Below are positions 17,607-26,647 of a DNA stretch of 64,000 bases, one piece after another. The stretch covers positions 242,607 to 306,606 of the forward strand of contig PDSF01000026.1 of assembly GCA_002748355.1 (NCBI GenBank), given 5' to 3'. The notes under the pieces were generated by a model. The model saw only the letters and a list, made by a program, of their open reading frames with translations. It was not told where the DNA came from and ran no database searches. The stretch's first letter is position 1; the number at the start of each line of letters is the position of its first letter. The DNA is from Planctomycetota bacterium (lineage in GTDB: Bacteria > Planctomycetota > UBA1135 > GCA-002748355). The position numbers and the translations under genes are program-made.

Positions 17607-20600
17607 TTAGCGGCCCAGGTCGAGGCGCCAGCGGGCTTCACCGCGCGCAGGGACAGACCCTTGTAGCTCGCGTCGTCCTAGGCTTCGGCTCTCGATACGC
17701 AGGCGGTATCTGCCAGGGAGAAGCCTCCCCAACGCCAGCCTGCCTTGAGTTTGTAGGGTCTTGCGGAGGATGCTCCCTGGCAGGCTGCCAGTGCGAAGGA
17801 GGCGTCCTTTGGCGTCCCAAATCGACCAGGCGTAGAGGTCCTCCTCTGAGATCTTGGGGAGTCTGCCGGCCATTTCGGCAAAGACGAAAACTCCGGGATG
17901 CAGCTTTAGGCGCAGCTGGCAGTGTTCCTTGTGGGTGAGGGTGAGCAGCTTGGTGCTCGCCGGTGCCGCTGCACCGTCATCGACACTGAGGTAGTACTCA
18001 CCCGGGGGCAGTCCTGCGAAGTGGACTTGCCCCTCAGGGTCAGTTACTTGCAGGTGTTGGTAAGCGGCAGGTCGTCCCTTGGCGCCCAGGAGGCGGACGA
18101 GAGCCCCTGAGGCTTTTGCTCCATGGGCTTCCACTGTCAGCTCGATGCTCGCAGCAGCGTCAACGAAGACCTTGATCTTGTCGACCTTTTGCCCTGGGCC
18201 GATGTCGATCCACCCGGTAGCTCCGCTGCGACCGCCTCCGCCAAGAAGAGAAGGCTCTTGTGCGTGCAGGCGGTAGCGCCCGGGCGCTAGACCTTGAAAG
18301 CGAAAGCTGCCGTCATTGCCGGAGAGCATGACTCCCTGGCCTATCTCGGCATTTTCCAAGGAGTCGAAGGCCAAGGCGCCTTCACCTTCGAGGGTCAGCA
18401 CAGCGCTGGGGATGCCGCCGCCGTCTTTACGGTCGAGGACCCGGCCGGCGAGGCTTGATCCGGGGAAGTGGAGCGGGAGTACATGGCGAGCTTTCGCCGG
18501 GATCAGGCAATCGCGGACTTCGCCGAGTGCGCCCGAGAAGACCCCTGTGCGCACCCGCACCCGGTAATTGCCTGGTGGGACGGTGCGGAAGCGGAAGCCC
18601 CTTGGGCTCAAGGTCGCGAGCATGGGGCTTGAGGCTTGCCCCGGAGTGAGCAGTTCGACGAGCCCCTCCGTCAGTTCTTCGTTACCGATCCAGACACGGC
18701 CTTCGACGTGGGTCATGCCAGCGTCGGCTTTATTCGTGGGGATTCGCAGTTCGACTCGTTGCTCTTCCCCTTCTTTGACCGTCAGCTTTTTCTTGATGAC
18801 ATGCTTCTGGCTCTCGGTGACGAGGCGAAGCATGCCACCGGTGCTCACCCTGTCGGGTTCTTGGTTTTGCATGGACAGGGCTGTGATCCTTTGCAGGTCG
18901 CTGGCCTGGACCTCGTAGCGACCGGGGGCGAGGCCGGTGAAGCGGAAGCGGCCGTCTGCGTCGCTCTTCCCGGTCTTCATGGTTGCGTTGCGCTGCGATT
19001 GTGCGCTCAGCGTCCAACCTGCGACGCCTATGCCGTCGGTATCGATCAGGCGCCCGCTTATGGAGCCGCCTCTGCTGAGCTGGATCAGGACGCCCTTGGT
19101 GGTTTTTCCAGCCTGGACCTGGATGGCCTTGCTGCGGCAAAGGGCAAAGCCGGGTTTTTCTGCCAGCAGGCGATGCCGGCCCAGCGGAACTCCTTGTAGG
19201 AGGAACTCGCCCTCTGCGTTTGTTTGGGTGTGGGCGGCACCGCTCATTGCACTGAGTAAGCGCATATCGGCCAAGCCGCCTTTGGCGATACGGAGTTCGG
19301 CTCCGGCAATGGCTTGTCCATTGGGGCCGAGCACGCGACCGGCGATGCCGGAGGGTTCATCCAGGAGGATGTCGCCGAGATCCAAGGTGCCGCTGCTGGC
19401 GTCCACCCTTTGGGTATGCGTTTGCCGCCCGGGGCTCTCGATTTCGAGGTGGACTCGTTGTGGTGCGAAGCCGGCGAGCTCGAAGCGCCCGTCTTTGCTG
19501 CCCTTGATCGTGCGCTGGGCGATGGCGCGCTCCATGACCAGCCAGGCCTTGATCTTGGCGCGTACGACGAAGTCCCGGGTGGGCTCGCGGCTGCCTTTGT
19601 TCAGCACTCGGCCGATGATGCGCGCGGTCGGAACCAGGCGGATTTCGACGTCCTTGCTGCCGGCGCGTATTGGGTCGGTGATGCGAAGGGCGCAGCCCGT
19701 GGCTGCCGCCATGAGCTTGCGCTTTTCGCCCTTGCGTAGCCCGCCGATTTCGAAGCGGCCCTCTTCGTCGCATTCGATCCCGTGTCCAGCCTTGAGTTTG
19801 CGTCCAATCAGGTCCTTGCCGACGAAATCGGCGAGTTCGAAGCCGAGGAGGCTGGCGCTCATCGTCTCGTCCAGAAGTAGAACCCGGGCTTGCGGCAGGG
19901 AGGTACCCTTCTCGTCGATAACGCGGCCGCTGATCATCTCTCCGCGATCGAGGGTCACGCTCCGCTCGACGGTTTCGCCATAATGGAACACGACAGGGAG
20001 GCTCGCCTCTAGGTAGCCGGTGCTTGTTATCGAGATCTTGGCCGGACCGGGGCGCAGTGAGCTGCTGCGGATCTTGCCGTCTTTGCCTTTGATCAGTTCT
20101 TGGGAGAGACCTGCGTTCTGGTAATGGTTTTGGAGCTGTGGGCGTTGCTCGTAGTGAACCTTGGCCTGGCAGTCGAGAAGCGGAGTTCCTTGCTGGTTTC
20201 TGACTTCGATAGAGAGCGCGGCGCCTTTGACTAGGTGCAGAGTCAGGACGCGGCGTCTGCCGGGTTCGAGGCGCAGCTCGCGGATGGCTTGGGCGTAGCC
20301 CTTGAGTCGCACTCGGATTAGCTTAGCCGGGCCTGGCTCAAGGCCGAAAAAGACGGCGATGCCCTGCTCGTTACAGCGCTGCTCGACGGGGGCCATACGC
20401 TTCATGAGTTCTTGCATGTCGCGGAAGGCTTCGGGCTTCATGAACTGCGCACTGTCGAAGGGTGTAAGGACGGCGACGGAGGCCTTGGGAATCGGACGGC
20501 CGTCGGCGCCTCGAACCTGGACGATGAGGCTGGCGGCGAGAGAGAGCTGTAGGGTGCCGAGGTCCTGGGTTCCTTGTTCCTGAACTCGAAAGCGCAGGGC

Positions 20601-21131
20601 TTTGGGCAGGGAGGCGAGGGGGTGTTCGATACGAAGTTCGCGGAATCCGGGGTCTGGGTCGCGGAACTCGAAGCTGCCGTCGGTGGCGATGGGGGCCCGG
20701 GCGATGGCTTCGCTATGTGCGCCGAAGGCGGGTAGCGAGGTGGAGGCTTTGCCTTCAGCGATGGCGTTCATGATCCCCCGAAAGGAGTGGGGAACGTTCT
20801 CGCTTGCGAGGTGGAGGGTCGCGAAGCCACCGCTGGCGCTTAGGCCTCCGGGCAATACTGCGTTGCCACGTAGGATTCGGATCGCGGGAGCTTGCTCTCT
20901 TGTACCGGTGCGCGCTTGCGGCGTTTCGCCCCCGGGCTTGGCCGCCTTCGCAGGTTCAGCCTCGAACCCTTGGCTGGCCTTGCGGCCTTCACGGCTTTGG
21001 AGCTTGGGGGCGCCGCCGCCTTGCTGGATTGCTTCTTGAGAGGATCCTCTGCTCCACCACAGGAGTATGGCTATTGCAGCGGCCCCCAGGATGACCAGAA
21101 GGGAGAGGGAGCGAAAGGGGGAAGGCTTCAT
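17607..21131 (-). CDS. Membrane-anchored giant protein with carboxypeptidase-regulatory-like repeats
   Basis: A 1174-aa protein held by one N-terminal membrane helix (residues about 8-25) with a Gln/Lys/Ala-rich linker, so the bulk faces the periplasm. It consists of many prealbumin-like (carboxypeptidase regulatory) beta-sandwich repeats, recognised by phrases such as ISGRVIDEKGTSLPQARV, GRVLGPNGQAIAGAELRI, ISGRLIDTDGIGVAGWTL and GRVLDRKDGGGIPSAVL, each followed by DGRFxFxGLxPGxY turns. No catalytic domain is visible; such proteins are thought to be structural or adhesive. ATG at 21131. A related smaller protein is encoded at 56483-57370. Confidence 0.8.
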   Translation of the reverse strand: MKPSPFRSLSLLVILGAAAIAILLWWSRGSSQEAIQQGGGAPKLQSREGRKASQGFEAEPAKAAKPGGETPQARTGTREQAPAIRILRGNAVLPGGLSASGGFATLHLASENVPHSFRGIMNAIAEGKASTSLPAFGAHSEAIARAPIATDGSFEFRDPDPGFRELRIEHPLASLPKALRFRVQEQGTQDLGTLQLSLAASLIVQVRGADGRPIPKASVAVLTPFDSAQFMKPEAFRDMQELMKRMAPVEQRCNEQGIAVFFGLEPGPAKLIRVRLKGYAQAIRELRLEPGRRRVLTLHLVKGAALSIEVRNQQGTPLLDCQAKVHYEQRPQLQNHYQNAGLSQELIKGKDGKIRSSSLRPGPAKISITSTGYLEASLPVVFHYGETVERSVTLDRGEMISGRVIDEKGTSLPQARVLLLDETMSASLLGFELADFVGKDLIGRKLKAGHGIECDEEGRFEIGGLRKGEKRKLMAAATGCALRITDPIRAGSKDVEIRLVPTARIIGRVLNKGSREPTRDFVVRAKIKAWLVMERAIAQRTIKGSKDGRFELAGFAPQRVHLEIESPGRQTHTQRVDASSGTLDLGDILLDEPSGIAGRVLGPNGQAIAGAELRIAKGGLADMRLLSAMSGAAHTQTNAEGEFLLQGVPLGRHRLLAEKPGFALCRSKAIQVQAGKTTKGVLIQLSRGGSISGRLIDTDGIGVAGWTLSAQSQRNATMKTGKSDADGRFRFTGLAPGRYEVQASDLQRITALSMQNQEPDRVSTGGMLRLVTESQKHVIKKKLTVKEGEEQRVELRIPTNKADAGMTHVEGRVWIGNEELTEGLVELLTPGQASSPMLATLSPRGFRFRTVPPGNYRVRVRTGVFSGALGEVRDCLIPAKARHVLPLHFPGSSLAGRVLDRKDGGGIPSAVLTLEGEGALAFDSLENAEIGQGVMLSGNDGSFRFQGLAPGRYRLHAQEPSLLGGGGRSGATGWIDIGPGQKVDKIKVFVDAAASIELTVEAHGAKASGALVRLLGAKGRPAAYQHLQVTDPEGQVHFAGLPPGEYYLSVDDGAAAPASTKLLTLTHKEHCQLRLKLHPGVFVFAEMAGRLPKISEEDLYAWSIWDAKGRLLRTGSLPGSILRKTLQTQGRLALGRLLPGRYRLRIESRSLGRRELQGSVPARGEARWRLDLGR

Positions 21132-21161
21132 GCCGGGCTCCGAAGGAGAGGGGGTGCTGCG

Positions 21162-21206
21162 GAGAGCAGCGACTAGGAGAGCAGAGACTAAGAGAGCAGA
21201 GACTAG
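21162..21206. repeat. Three tandem 15-bp units
   Basis: Three adjacent copies of GAGAGCAGAGACTAG (copy 1 and copy 2 each differ by one base) lie in the 71-bp gap between the start of the repeat-protein gene (21131) and the 3' end of the membrane-protein gene (21203), overlapping its last bases. Confidence 0.75.
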
Positions 21207-22720
21207 GGGTGCAGAAGTTCGCGGAAGCGATACGGCTCTTTGCCGACGGGGCGCAGCTTGAAGCGGGTCTTTAGAAAGAGCCGGATGATCCGGAGCTTGG
21301 CCTGGACCTCCGTCGGGGTACCGGGAACGTCTACGAAAAGGCTTTCGCTGGCGAGTACGCGCATGCCGGACGTTAGTTGCTGGGCGATGGCGTCGCCGAA
21401 GCCAGGAAGCTCGGCGAGGAGTTGCTCGCTGGACTTTGTTATCAGGCTGCTGGCGAGGAGAGGCCGGACCTCGGCATTTTCGAGTAATACAGACTCGAGG
21501 TCGAAGCGCCTGGCGCAGAGCAGCCAGCTGGGCTTTTCTTTCGTGATCGTGCGAAGGGCAGTACCGAAGTCGCGACCGGGGCGGTTGTCGTGTTTGAGTA
21601 CTTCGTATTGGCCAACGACGAATATGGCGAATATGGCGCCGACAAAGAGCGCTCTAGCTAGGGAGCTGCGAGACTCGCGTATGCGCTGCAGCAGCAGGAT
21701 GAGGCCCGGGATCAGCCAGGGCAGGAAGTAGGCGCCGCGTTCATGGATGGGGGTGCCGCTGTCATCAACGAGGATGAAGGTGCAGAGCAGGGCATAGGGT
21801 AAGAGTCCAAGGATCACCCAGAGGGCTCGCGGCCAATCGGCCCGGCGGAGTACTAGGATCGCCAGGCTGGCTGGCGCCAAGGGCAAAAGCAGCTCCCTAA
21901 ACCATACGGTGGCGAACCTGGAGAATGCTCCATCCGGGTGGAACCATTCCCTAAGCCATTCGCCCGGCTGTCCGGGACTTTCGGCACGGCCGAGGGCCGC
22001 ATGCAGGAGAGGTGTGGCGAGCAGGAGGAGGGCGAGGTGGATTGCCGTCATCGCCACCAGCTCGGGCAGGCATGCACGCAAGCTCTTTCGGACCAGCCAG
22101 GTGACCGCAATGGGGGCGAGGATCAGATTGCCCGTCGAATGCGCCATCGCCGAGCTCCAGGTGATGAGGCCGAGGGCGGCGGCCGCCAGGAGCCTGTGCG
22201 GGAGCGATCTCGCTTCGGCGCGGCGATAGCATCGTTCGGCCCACCAGAAGGCGATGGCTGCACAGAGCAGGAAGAGGGCGTGGAACTCCACGACGGTGGC
22301 GAAGAACAGCACGGCGGGACAGGTGCCGAAGATCAGGGCCAGGCCGAGGTAGCTGCCACGTCGCCAAGCGAACTCGCGGCCGAGCAGGGCAAAGAACAGG
22401 GCGGCGATGCAGGTGCAGGCCCCGGAAAACCACACTGCGCGGGTGTGGATGCTGGCGCCGGTGAACTCGAGGGCCTTGACGAACTCTGCTGCGAGCGGGA
22501 GGTAGAGCGGGTGGCGGGGGTGGCTCAGGTTCCCGGTGTGCAGGTGCGTGTAGACGATCTGCAGGCCGTCGTGCAGGTAGAAGCTTCGCTGGGCGTAGAG
22601 CAGGTAAAAGGCGAAGAGCCCGGGGCAGACCAAGAGCCAGCACCAGAAGGGGACGCGATTTCCTGCGCCACGAATCTCAGCGCCAGGATCGAGGACGTTC
22701 CCGGTCGAGGTCGAGCGCAT
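21203..22720 (-). CDS. Polytopic membrane protein, GT39-like
   Basis: A 505-aa integral membrane protein with about ten or more hydrophobic helices and an acidic residue in the first extracytoplasmic loop (YLHDGLQIVYTH), a layout like GT-C glycosyltransferases (GT39/PMT and ArnT relatives), which use lipid-linked sugars. The C-terminal 130 residues are soluble. No family signature beyond this topology is certain, so the call is tentative. ATG at 22720. The gene lies in the minus-strand block with the repeat protein; an outer-surface glycosylation role would fit but is inference. Confidence 0.55.
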   Translation of the reverse strand: MRSTSTGNVLDPGAEIRGAGNRVPFWCWLLVCPGLFAFYLLYAQRSFYLHDGLQIVYTHLHTGNLSHPRHPLYLPLAAEFVKALEFTGASIHTRAVWFSGACTCIAALFFALLGREFAWRRGSYLGLALIFGTCPAVLFFATVVEFHALFLLCAAIAFWWAERCYRRAEARSLPHRLLAAAALGLITWSSAMAHSTGNLILAPIAVTWLVRKSLRACLPELVAMTAIHLALLLLATPLLHAALGRAESPGQPGEWLREWFHPDGAFSRFATVWFRELLLPLAPASLAILVLRRADWPRALWVILGLLPYALLCTFILVDDSGTPIHERGAYFLPWLIPGLILLLQRIRESRSSLARALFVGAIFAIFVVGQYEVLKHDNRPGRDFGTALRTITKEKPSWLLCARRFDLESVLLENAEVRPLLASSLITKSSEQLLAELPGFGDAIAQQLTSGMRVLASESLFVDVPGTPTEVQAKLRIIRLFLKTRFKLRPVGKEPYRFRELLHP

Positions 22721-22820
22721 GTTCGGGATTCTGGGCGGGGCTCGGCTGAGGCCAAAGGCTAAACTTGCTCTCCTTTCGGGCCTGGCCTATGCCCGCGCCT
22801 GAGCACAGTGGAGAAACAAC

Positions 22821-23393
22821 ATGCAGATTCTGCGAGTCGAGCCGACCCCCAATCCCAATGCCGTCAAATTCGTCGTGGATGCCAATCTGGGCGCTGCGGC
22901 GGAGTTCGCTGACCAGCAAGCCGCCCAAGACAATGACTTGGCGAAAGCGCTGTTTGAGATCGATGGCATTGACACGGTCTTCCTGAATCAGAACTTCATC
23001 ACGATTTCGATGACCCAGGAGGCCGAGTGGCATGTGGTGCATTCTCGGGTGCACGAGTTGATCCTCCGCTTCGAGCCGCCGGTGGTGGAGGCTCCCGAAG
23101 GCGCTGAGGGGGCGGATGGCATCAACCAGGTCGACAAAACCAAGCAGGGTGCTCTGCTCGAGCAGATCACTCAGCTCTTGCAGGAGCGGGTCATGCCGGC
23201 CTTGGCCGCAGATGGTGGCGGGCTGCAGGTGGTGGATCTCGAGGACAAGACCCTGACGATTCGCTACCAAGGGGCTTGCGGCACCTGCCCCAGCGCGATT
23301 GCCGGCACCCTGGGGGCGATCGAGAACCTGTTGAAGAGCGAAGTCGACCCCGAGATCCGTGTGGTCCCGGCGGGTATGGGCATGCCCTACTGA
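22821..23393 (+). CDS. nfuA: NfuA-type Fe-S cluster carrier protein
   Basis: A 190-aa protein with two domains. Residues 1-85 match the Nfu N-terminal domain (EPTPNPNAVKF is its signature), and residues about 108-185 match the NifU C-terminal domain with the cluster-binding C-G-T-C (Cys153 and Cys156) in GACGTCPSAIAGTL. Such proteins hand 4Fe-4S clusters to apo-targets. ATG at 22821 has GGAG eight bases upstream. The Fe-S-rich complex I operon begins 390 bp downstream; delivery to NuoB and NuoI is a reasonable but unproven link. Confidence 0.88.
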   Translation: MQILRVEPTPNPNAVKFVVDANLGAAAEFADQQAAQDNDLAKALFEIDGIDTVFLNQNFITISMTQEAEWHVVHSRVHELILRFEPPVVEAPEGAEGADGINQVDKTKQGALLEQITQLLQERVMPALAADGGGLQVVDLEDKTLTIRYQGACGTCPSAIAGTLGAIENLLKSEVDPEIRVVPAGMGMPY

Positions 23394-23779
23394 GCCTCCT
23401 GCTCCGGAGCCTTCGGCGCTGTTGGGGCTAGCGGGCCGTTGGGATCTGCGCAGGGCGGCAAAGTACCGTCTGCGACGCCCTCCTTGCTGGTCATACCGGC
23501 GTTGATTTCCCGAAGGCACGGAGGCGGGGGCTGCTCGCCTCCAGTTTCCGGCTCGTCCTGCTGTCTTTCTTCGTCATGCCACGGGGCGAGCTGGGCTGCG
23601 AAAATCGGCCGCGCTCCCCGTCCTTGTGGAACGAAAAGCTCCGGCAACATTGATCATGGCTCTGGCGATCTCTAGCCTCACTCGCCGTTTCGAGCCTGTG
23701 CGGCGTTCCCGCTTTAGAGACCCCTTTGTCTCTAGGCCGCATGGATGGACCTCCCATGGGAGCCCCTGCTCCGAGGGCC
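23394..23779. other. Intergenic region upstream of nuoA, 386 bp
   Basis: This lies between nfuA and nuoA on the same strand. Open frames crossing it (for example 23439-23675) are rich in Ser, Gly and Cys without domain features, so I do not list them. The most likely content is the promoter and leader of the nuo operon, including the hairpin at 23715-23734. Confidence 0.4.
23715..23734 (+). promoter_or_regulatory. Hairpin in the nuo leader
   Basis: A perfect 7-bp stem (TAGAGAC/GTCTCTA) with a 6-nt loop (CCCTTT) lies 45 bp upstream of the chosen nuoA ATG. It could affect initiation or mRNA stability of the operon. Confidence 0.3.
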
Positions 23780-24334
23780 ATGTACTACGACTTCTTGCAT
23801 ATTGCTGTTCTGCTCTTGGTCGGACTGGGCTTCGTTTATGCGAACCTGCTGATCCTGTCGTTCTTCCGCCCGAAGAACCCGAATGAGCTGAAGCTTTCAA
23901 CCTATGAATGCGGGATCGAGGCCTTTGGTTCCTCGTGGATCCGCTTCGATATGCGCTTCTATACGGTGGCGCTGATCTTTGTGCTCTTTGATCTGGAAAT
24001 CGCCTTCCTCTTTCCCTGGGCCGCGGTTTTCCGGGAGCTGGGCGAGACGGGGCAGGGCACGGTTGCGGTCTGGGGCGGGTTGATCTTCGTTCTGATCCTC
24101 TTCTTCGGGCTGGTCTACGACTGGGCGAAGGGGGATCTGGACTGGGTGAAGAGCTTCAGCGAGGGGCGCTCGCACTATGCAGAGCAGCCGGGGCTTGGGC
24201 AGCCGGGGCTTGGGCAGCCGGGGCTTGGGCAGCCGGGGCTTGGGCAGCCGGGGCTTGGGCCCTTGTCGCCGACTTCTGCGGGTGATGCTCTTGCGGGCGA
24301 TGGCGGCGAAGAGTCGGGCCAAGAGCCCGCCTGA
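23780..24334 (+). CDS. nuoA: NADH-quinone oxidoreductase subunit A
   Basis: A 184-aa membrane subunit with three helices (residues about 5-27, 61-82 and 91-112) and the conserved loop [19 protein letters not shown]. It helps join the peripheral and membrane arms of complex I. Family members are usually 120-145 aa; the extra C-terminus holds five perfect GQPGL repeats encoded by a 15-bp array. The start is uncertain: ATG 23780 gives [10 protein letters not shown], and ATGs at 23741 and 23756 would add 13 or 8 residues. It is the first gene of the nuo operon; nuoB starts 10 bp after its stop. Confidence 0.92.
   Translation: MYYDFLHIAVLLLVGLGFVYANLLILSFFRPKNPNELKLSTYECGIEAFGSSWIRFDMRFYTVALIFVLFDLEIAFLFPWAAVFRELGETGQGTVAVWGGLIFVLILFFGLVYDWAKGDLDWVKSFSEGRSHYAEQPGLGQPGLGQPGLGQPGLGQPGLGPLSPTSAGDALAGDGGEESGQEPA
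24185..24259 (+). repeat. Five perfect 15-bp units in the nuoA 3' end
   Basis: Five identical copies of CAGCCGGGGCTTGGG encode a GlnProGlyLeuGly tail of NuoA. The absence of any mismatch suggests a recent or homogenised array. Because the unit is 15 bp, copy-number change would lengthen or shorten the tail without shifting the frame. Confidence 0.95.
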
Positions 24335-24344
24335 CGGAGGAAGC

Positions 24345-24848
24345 ATGGGAGCACTCGAGAACAGCCTCGATCACAACGTTCTGACCACCAGTGTCGACCG
24401 CCTTGTTAACTGGGCGCGCCGCTCCTCGGTCTGGCCGATGACCTTTGGTCTTGCCTGCTGCGCGATCGAGATGATGGCTGTCGGTGCTGCGCACCACGAC
24501 CTGGATCGCTTTGGTGCCGGCGCCTTTCGGGCGACTCCGCGTCAGGCAGATCTGATGATTGTCGCCGGCACGGTGACTTTCAAAATGGCCGAAGTGATCC
24601 GGCGGCTCTACGAGCAGATGCCGGACCCCAAATACGTGATTGCGATGGGAGCCTGTGCGACTGGAGGTGGCCCTTACTACAAGTATGGCTACCACGTCGT
24701 GAAGGGTGTTGACCGAGTGATCCCCGTGGACGTTTATCTGCCGGGCTGTCCGCCTCGGCCTGAGGCGCTGATCGATGCGCTGATGGCATTGCAGGCGAAG
24801 ATCGACCGCGAGAACGTCCTTCGCCGCAACAACGTCGTAAGCGCTTGA
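24345..24848 (+). CDS. nuoB: NADH-quinone oxidoreductase subunit B
   Basis: A 167-aa soluble subunit of the connecting arm that carries cluster N2, the last Fe-S cluster before quinone. The cluster ligands are visible: tandem Cys38-Cys39 in LACCAIEMM, Cys104 in MGACATGG and Cys135 in [11 protein letters not shown] at 24345 follows GGAGGAAGC, an excellent ribosome-binding site. The frame stays open upstream to 24177 only because it reads the 15-bp array in another frame. Confidence 0.96.
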   Translation: MGALENSLDHNVLTTSVDRLVNWARRSSVWPMTFGLACCAIEMMAVGAAHHDLDRFGAGAFRATPRQADLMIVAGTVTFKMAEVIRRLYEQMPDPKYVIAMGACATGGGPYYKYGYHVVKGVDRVIPVDVYLPGCPPRPEALIDALMALQAKIDRENVLRRNNVVSA

Positions 24849-24861
24849 GCTGGGAACCGTC

Positions 24862-25404
24862 ATGGACTTCGCTGCGATTGCCGACCGAATCGACCAGTTG
24901 CTGCCAGATCTCATCGAGGCGCGCGATACCGTGCGCGGTCGCGATCCATGGATCGTCGTGCCGGGACCCCGAGTGCCCGAATTGATGCAGCAGCTGCGTG
25001 ACGATCCCGAGCTAGGCTTTGACCTCTTGGTCGACCTTACTGCTGTCGACTACCACCCGGACTTCTTGCCGAAGCCCGCCAGAGCGAAAAAGGGCGAAGA
25101 GCCACCGCCCGAGCCCTTGCCGGCTCGCTTCGAGGTCCACTACCGCCTGCGTAGCACGGTCCACAATCTTGAGCTGCTGGTGAAGGTCCATCTCGAGCAC
25201 AGCGACGCTCCGTCGCTTCCGACGGTTCGGGAGGTCTATCCCGCGGCGGACTGGCATGAGCGGGAGTGCTGGGACCTTTTGGGGCTGCGCTTCGAGGGGC
25301 ATCCCGACTTGCGGAGAATCCTCTGCTGCGAGGACTGGGTCGGACACCCGCTTCGCAAGGACTACCAGTTCCCGAAGGATTATCACGGCATCAGCGCCGA
25401 GTGA
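24862..25404 (+). CDS. nuoC: NADH-quinone oxidoreductase subunit C
   Basis: A 180-aa subunit of the connecting arm (30-kDa family). The family signature is complete: REVYPAADWHERECWDLLGLRFEGHPDLRRIL (given in two parts: residues about 124-140 and 141-155), then DWxGHPLRKDYQFP. It has no Fe-S motif, as expected. A Pro/Lys/Glu-rich insert (KPARAKKGEEPPPEP, about residues 71-85) is longer than usual. It is separate from nuoD, unlike the fused nuoCD of E. coli. Confidence 0.95.
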   Translation: MDFAAIADRIDQLLPDLIEARDTVRGRDPWIVVPGPRVPELMQQLRDDPELGFDLLVDLTAVDYHPDFLPKPARAKKGEEPPPEPLPARFEVHYRLRSTVHNLELLVKVHLEHSDAPSLPTVREVYPAADWHERECWDLLGLRFEGHPDLRRILCCEDWVGHPLRKDYQFPKDYHGISAE

Positions 25405-25414
25405 GCTGCAGACC

Positions 25415-26647
25415 ATGACGGACACGAAAGACAGCTCCGGCGCTCAGGGGACGGAAAGCCGGGCTGGCACGCGCATCATCGAAGAAAACCGCCGCTCGGA
25501 TGGGCAGCGTGAGATCGTTCTCGATGTCCGCACGCAGGACATGGAGATCAATATGGGGCCGCAGCATCCGTCTACGCACGGTGTGCTGCGTGTTGTGATT
25601 ACCGCCGACGGCGAAGTCGTCACCTCGGCCCGCCCCTACGTTGGCTATATCCATCGCTGCGCCGAGAAGATTGGCGAGTCGGTTACGTACGACATGTTCG
25701 TGCCTTACACCGACCGCTACGACTACCTCGCGGCGATGAATAACAATATTGGCTATAGCCTCGCAGTCGAGAAGGCCGCGGGGCTTGAGGTGCCGCCGCG
25801 CGCAACTTGGTTGCGCATGATCGTGAGCGAACTCAACCGCGTCGCATCGCACCTAGTGGCTTTTGGCACCTACGGCCTCGACCTCGGAGCTTTCACTCCC
25901 TTCCTCTATGGCTTCCGCGAGCGTGAGTGGCTCCTCTCGATCTTTGAGAAGCTATGTGGAGCGCGGCTCACCTATAGCTATTGCTACCCTGGCGGTGTCG
26001 TCAATGACGCGCCTGAGGGCTGGATCGATGAGGTGCTGCGCTTCTGCGATGTCTTCGACAAGAAGTGGCGGGAGTATGATCAGCTCCTGACCCGGAACCG
26101 CATCTTTATCGAGCGCACCGCCAATATCGGCGTCTTTACCGCCGAATTGGCGAGAGCCTATGGGCTGACCGGCCCCTGCTTGCGAGGCTCGGGGGTCCGC
26201 TACGACTTGCGTGAGGCCCGCCCCTACATGTTCTACGATAAGGTCTCTTTCGATGTCCCGGTCGGGCGCGGCGAGGTCGGGGTCTTAGGGGATTGCTGGG
26301 ACCGTTACTGGGTTCGCATGGTGGAGATGCTGCAGAGCACGCGCATCGTGCGGCAGTGCATCGAAGAGATGCAAAAGGACAGTACGCCTGGCGAAGTCAT
26401 GGGCAAAAAGCCCAAGACCCTGAAGCCGGCGCCGAGTGAGGCCTACGTTGCGGTGGAGAATCCTCGCGGAGAACTCGGGCACTTCGTCGTGACAGACGGT
26501 ACCGATCAGGCCTATCGCCTGCGGGTGCGGGGCCCCTCCTTCTGCAACCTCAGTGTTCTTGAGAAGGTCTTGCCTGGAACGATGCTCGCGGATGCCGTCG
26601 CGATCATCGGATCGATCGACATCGTCCTCGGCGAGGTGGATCGCTGA
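25415..26647 (+). CDS. nuoD: NADH-quinone oxidoreductase subunit D
   Basis: A 410-aa 49-kDa-family subunit that forms the quinone site with NuoB. Signature phrases are MEINMGPQHPSTHGVLR near residue 44, VGYIHRCAEKIGE, and the C-terminal DIVLGEVDR. The first 40 residues are a poorly conserved hydrophilic extension. ATG at 25415 is chosen; the frame is open further upstream, but that would be nuoC sequence. The stop (TGA) shares a base with the nuoH ATG, so the two are coupled. Confidence 0.96.
   Translation: MTDTKDSSGAQGTESRAGTRIIEENRRSDGQREIVLDVRTQDMEINMGPQHPSTHGVLRVVITADGEVVTSARPYVGYIHRCAEKIGESVTYDMFVPYTDRYDYLAAMNNNIGYSLAVEKAAGLEVPPRATWLRMIVSELNRVASHLVAFGTYGLDLGAFTPFLYGFREREWLLSIFEKLCGARLTYSYCYPGGVVNDAPEGWIDEVLRFCDVFDKKWREYDQLLTRNRIFIERTANIGVFTAELARAYGLTGPCLRGSGVRYDLREARPYMFYDKVSFDVPVGRGEVGVLGDCWDRYWVRMVEMLQSTRIVRQCIEEMQKDSTPGEVMGKKPKTLKPAPSEAYVAVENPRGELGHFVVTDGTDQAYRLRVRGPSFCNLSVLEKVLPGTMLADAVAIIGSIDIVLGEVDR

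Noticed and set aside
23439..23675. A 78-codon frame between nfuA and nuoA
   Set aside because: Ser/Gly/Cys-rich composition, no ribosome-binding site and no domain; it is more likely leader DNA.
24185..24259. CRISPR array
   Set aside because: Units are 15 bp and contiguous without spacers.
24177..24344. NuoB extension reading the 15-bp array as a Gly/Leu/Ser/Arg repeat
   Set aside because: The conserved NuoB start has GGAGG at the right spacing at 24345; the extension is nuoA sequence in another frame.
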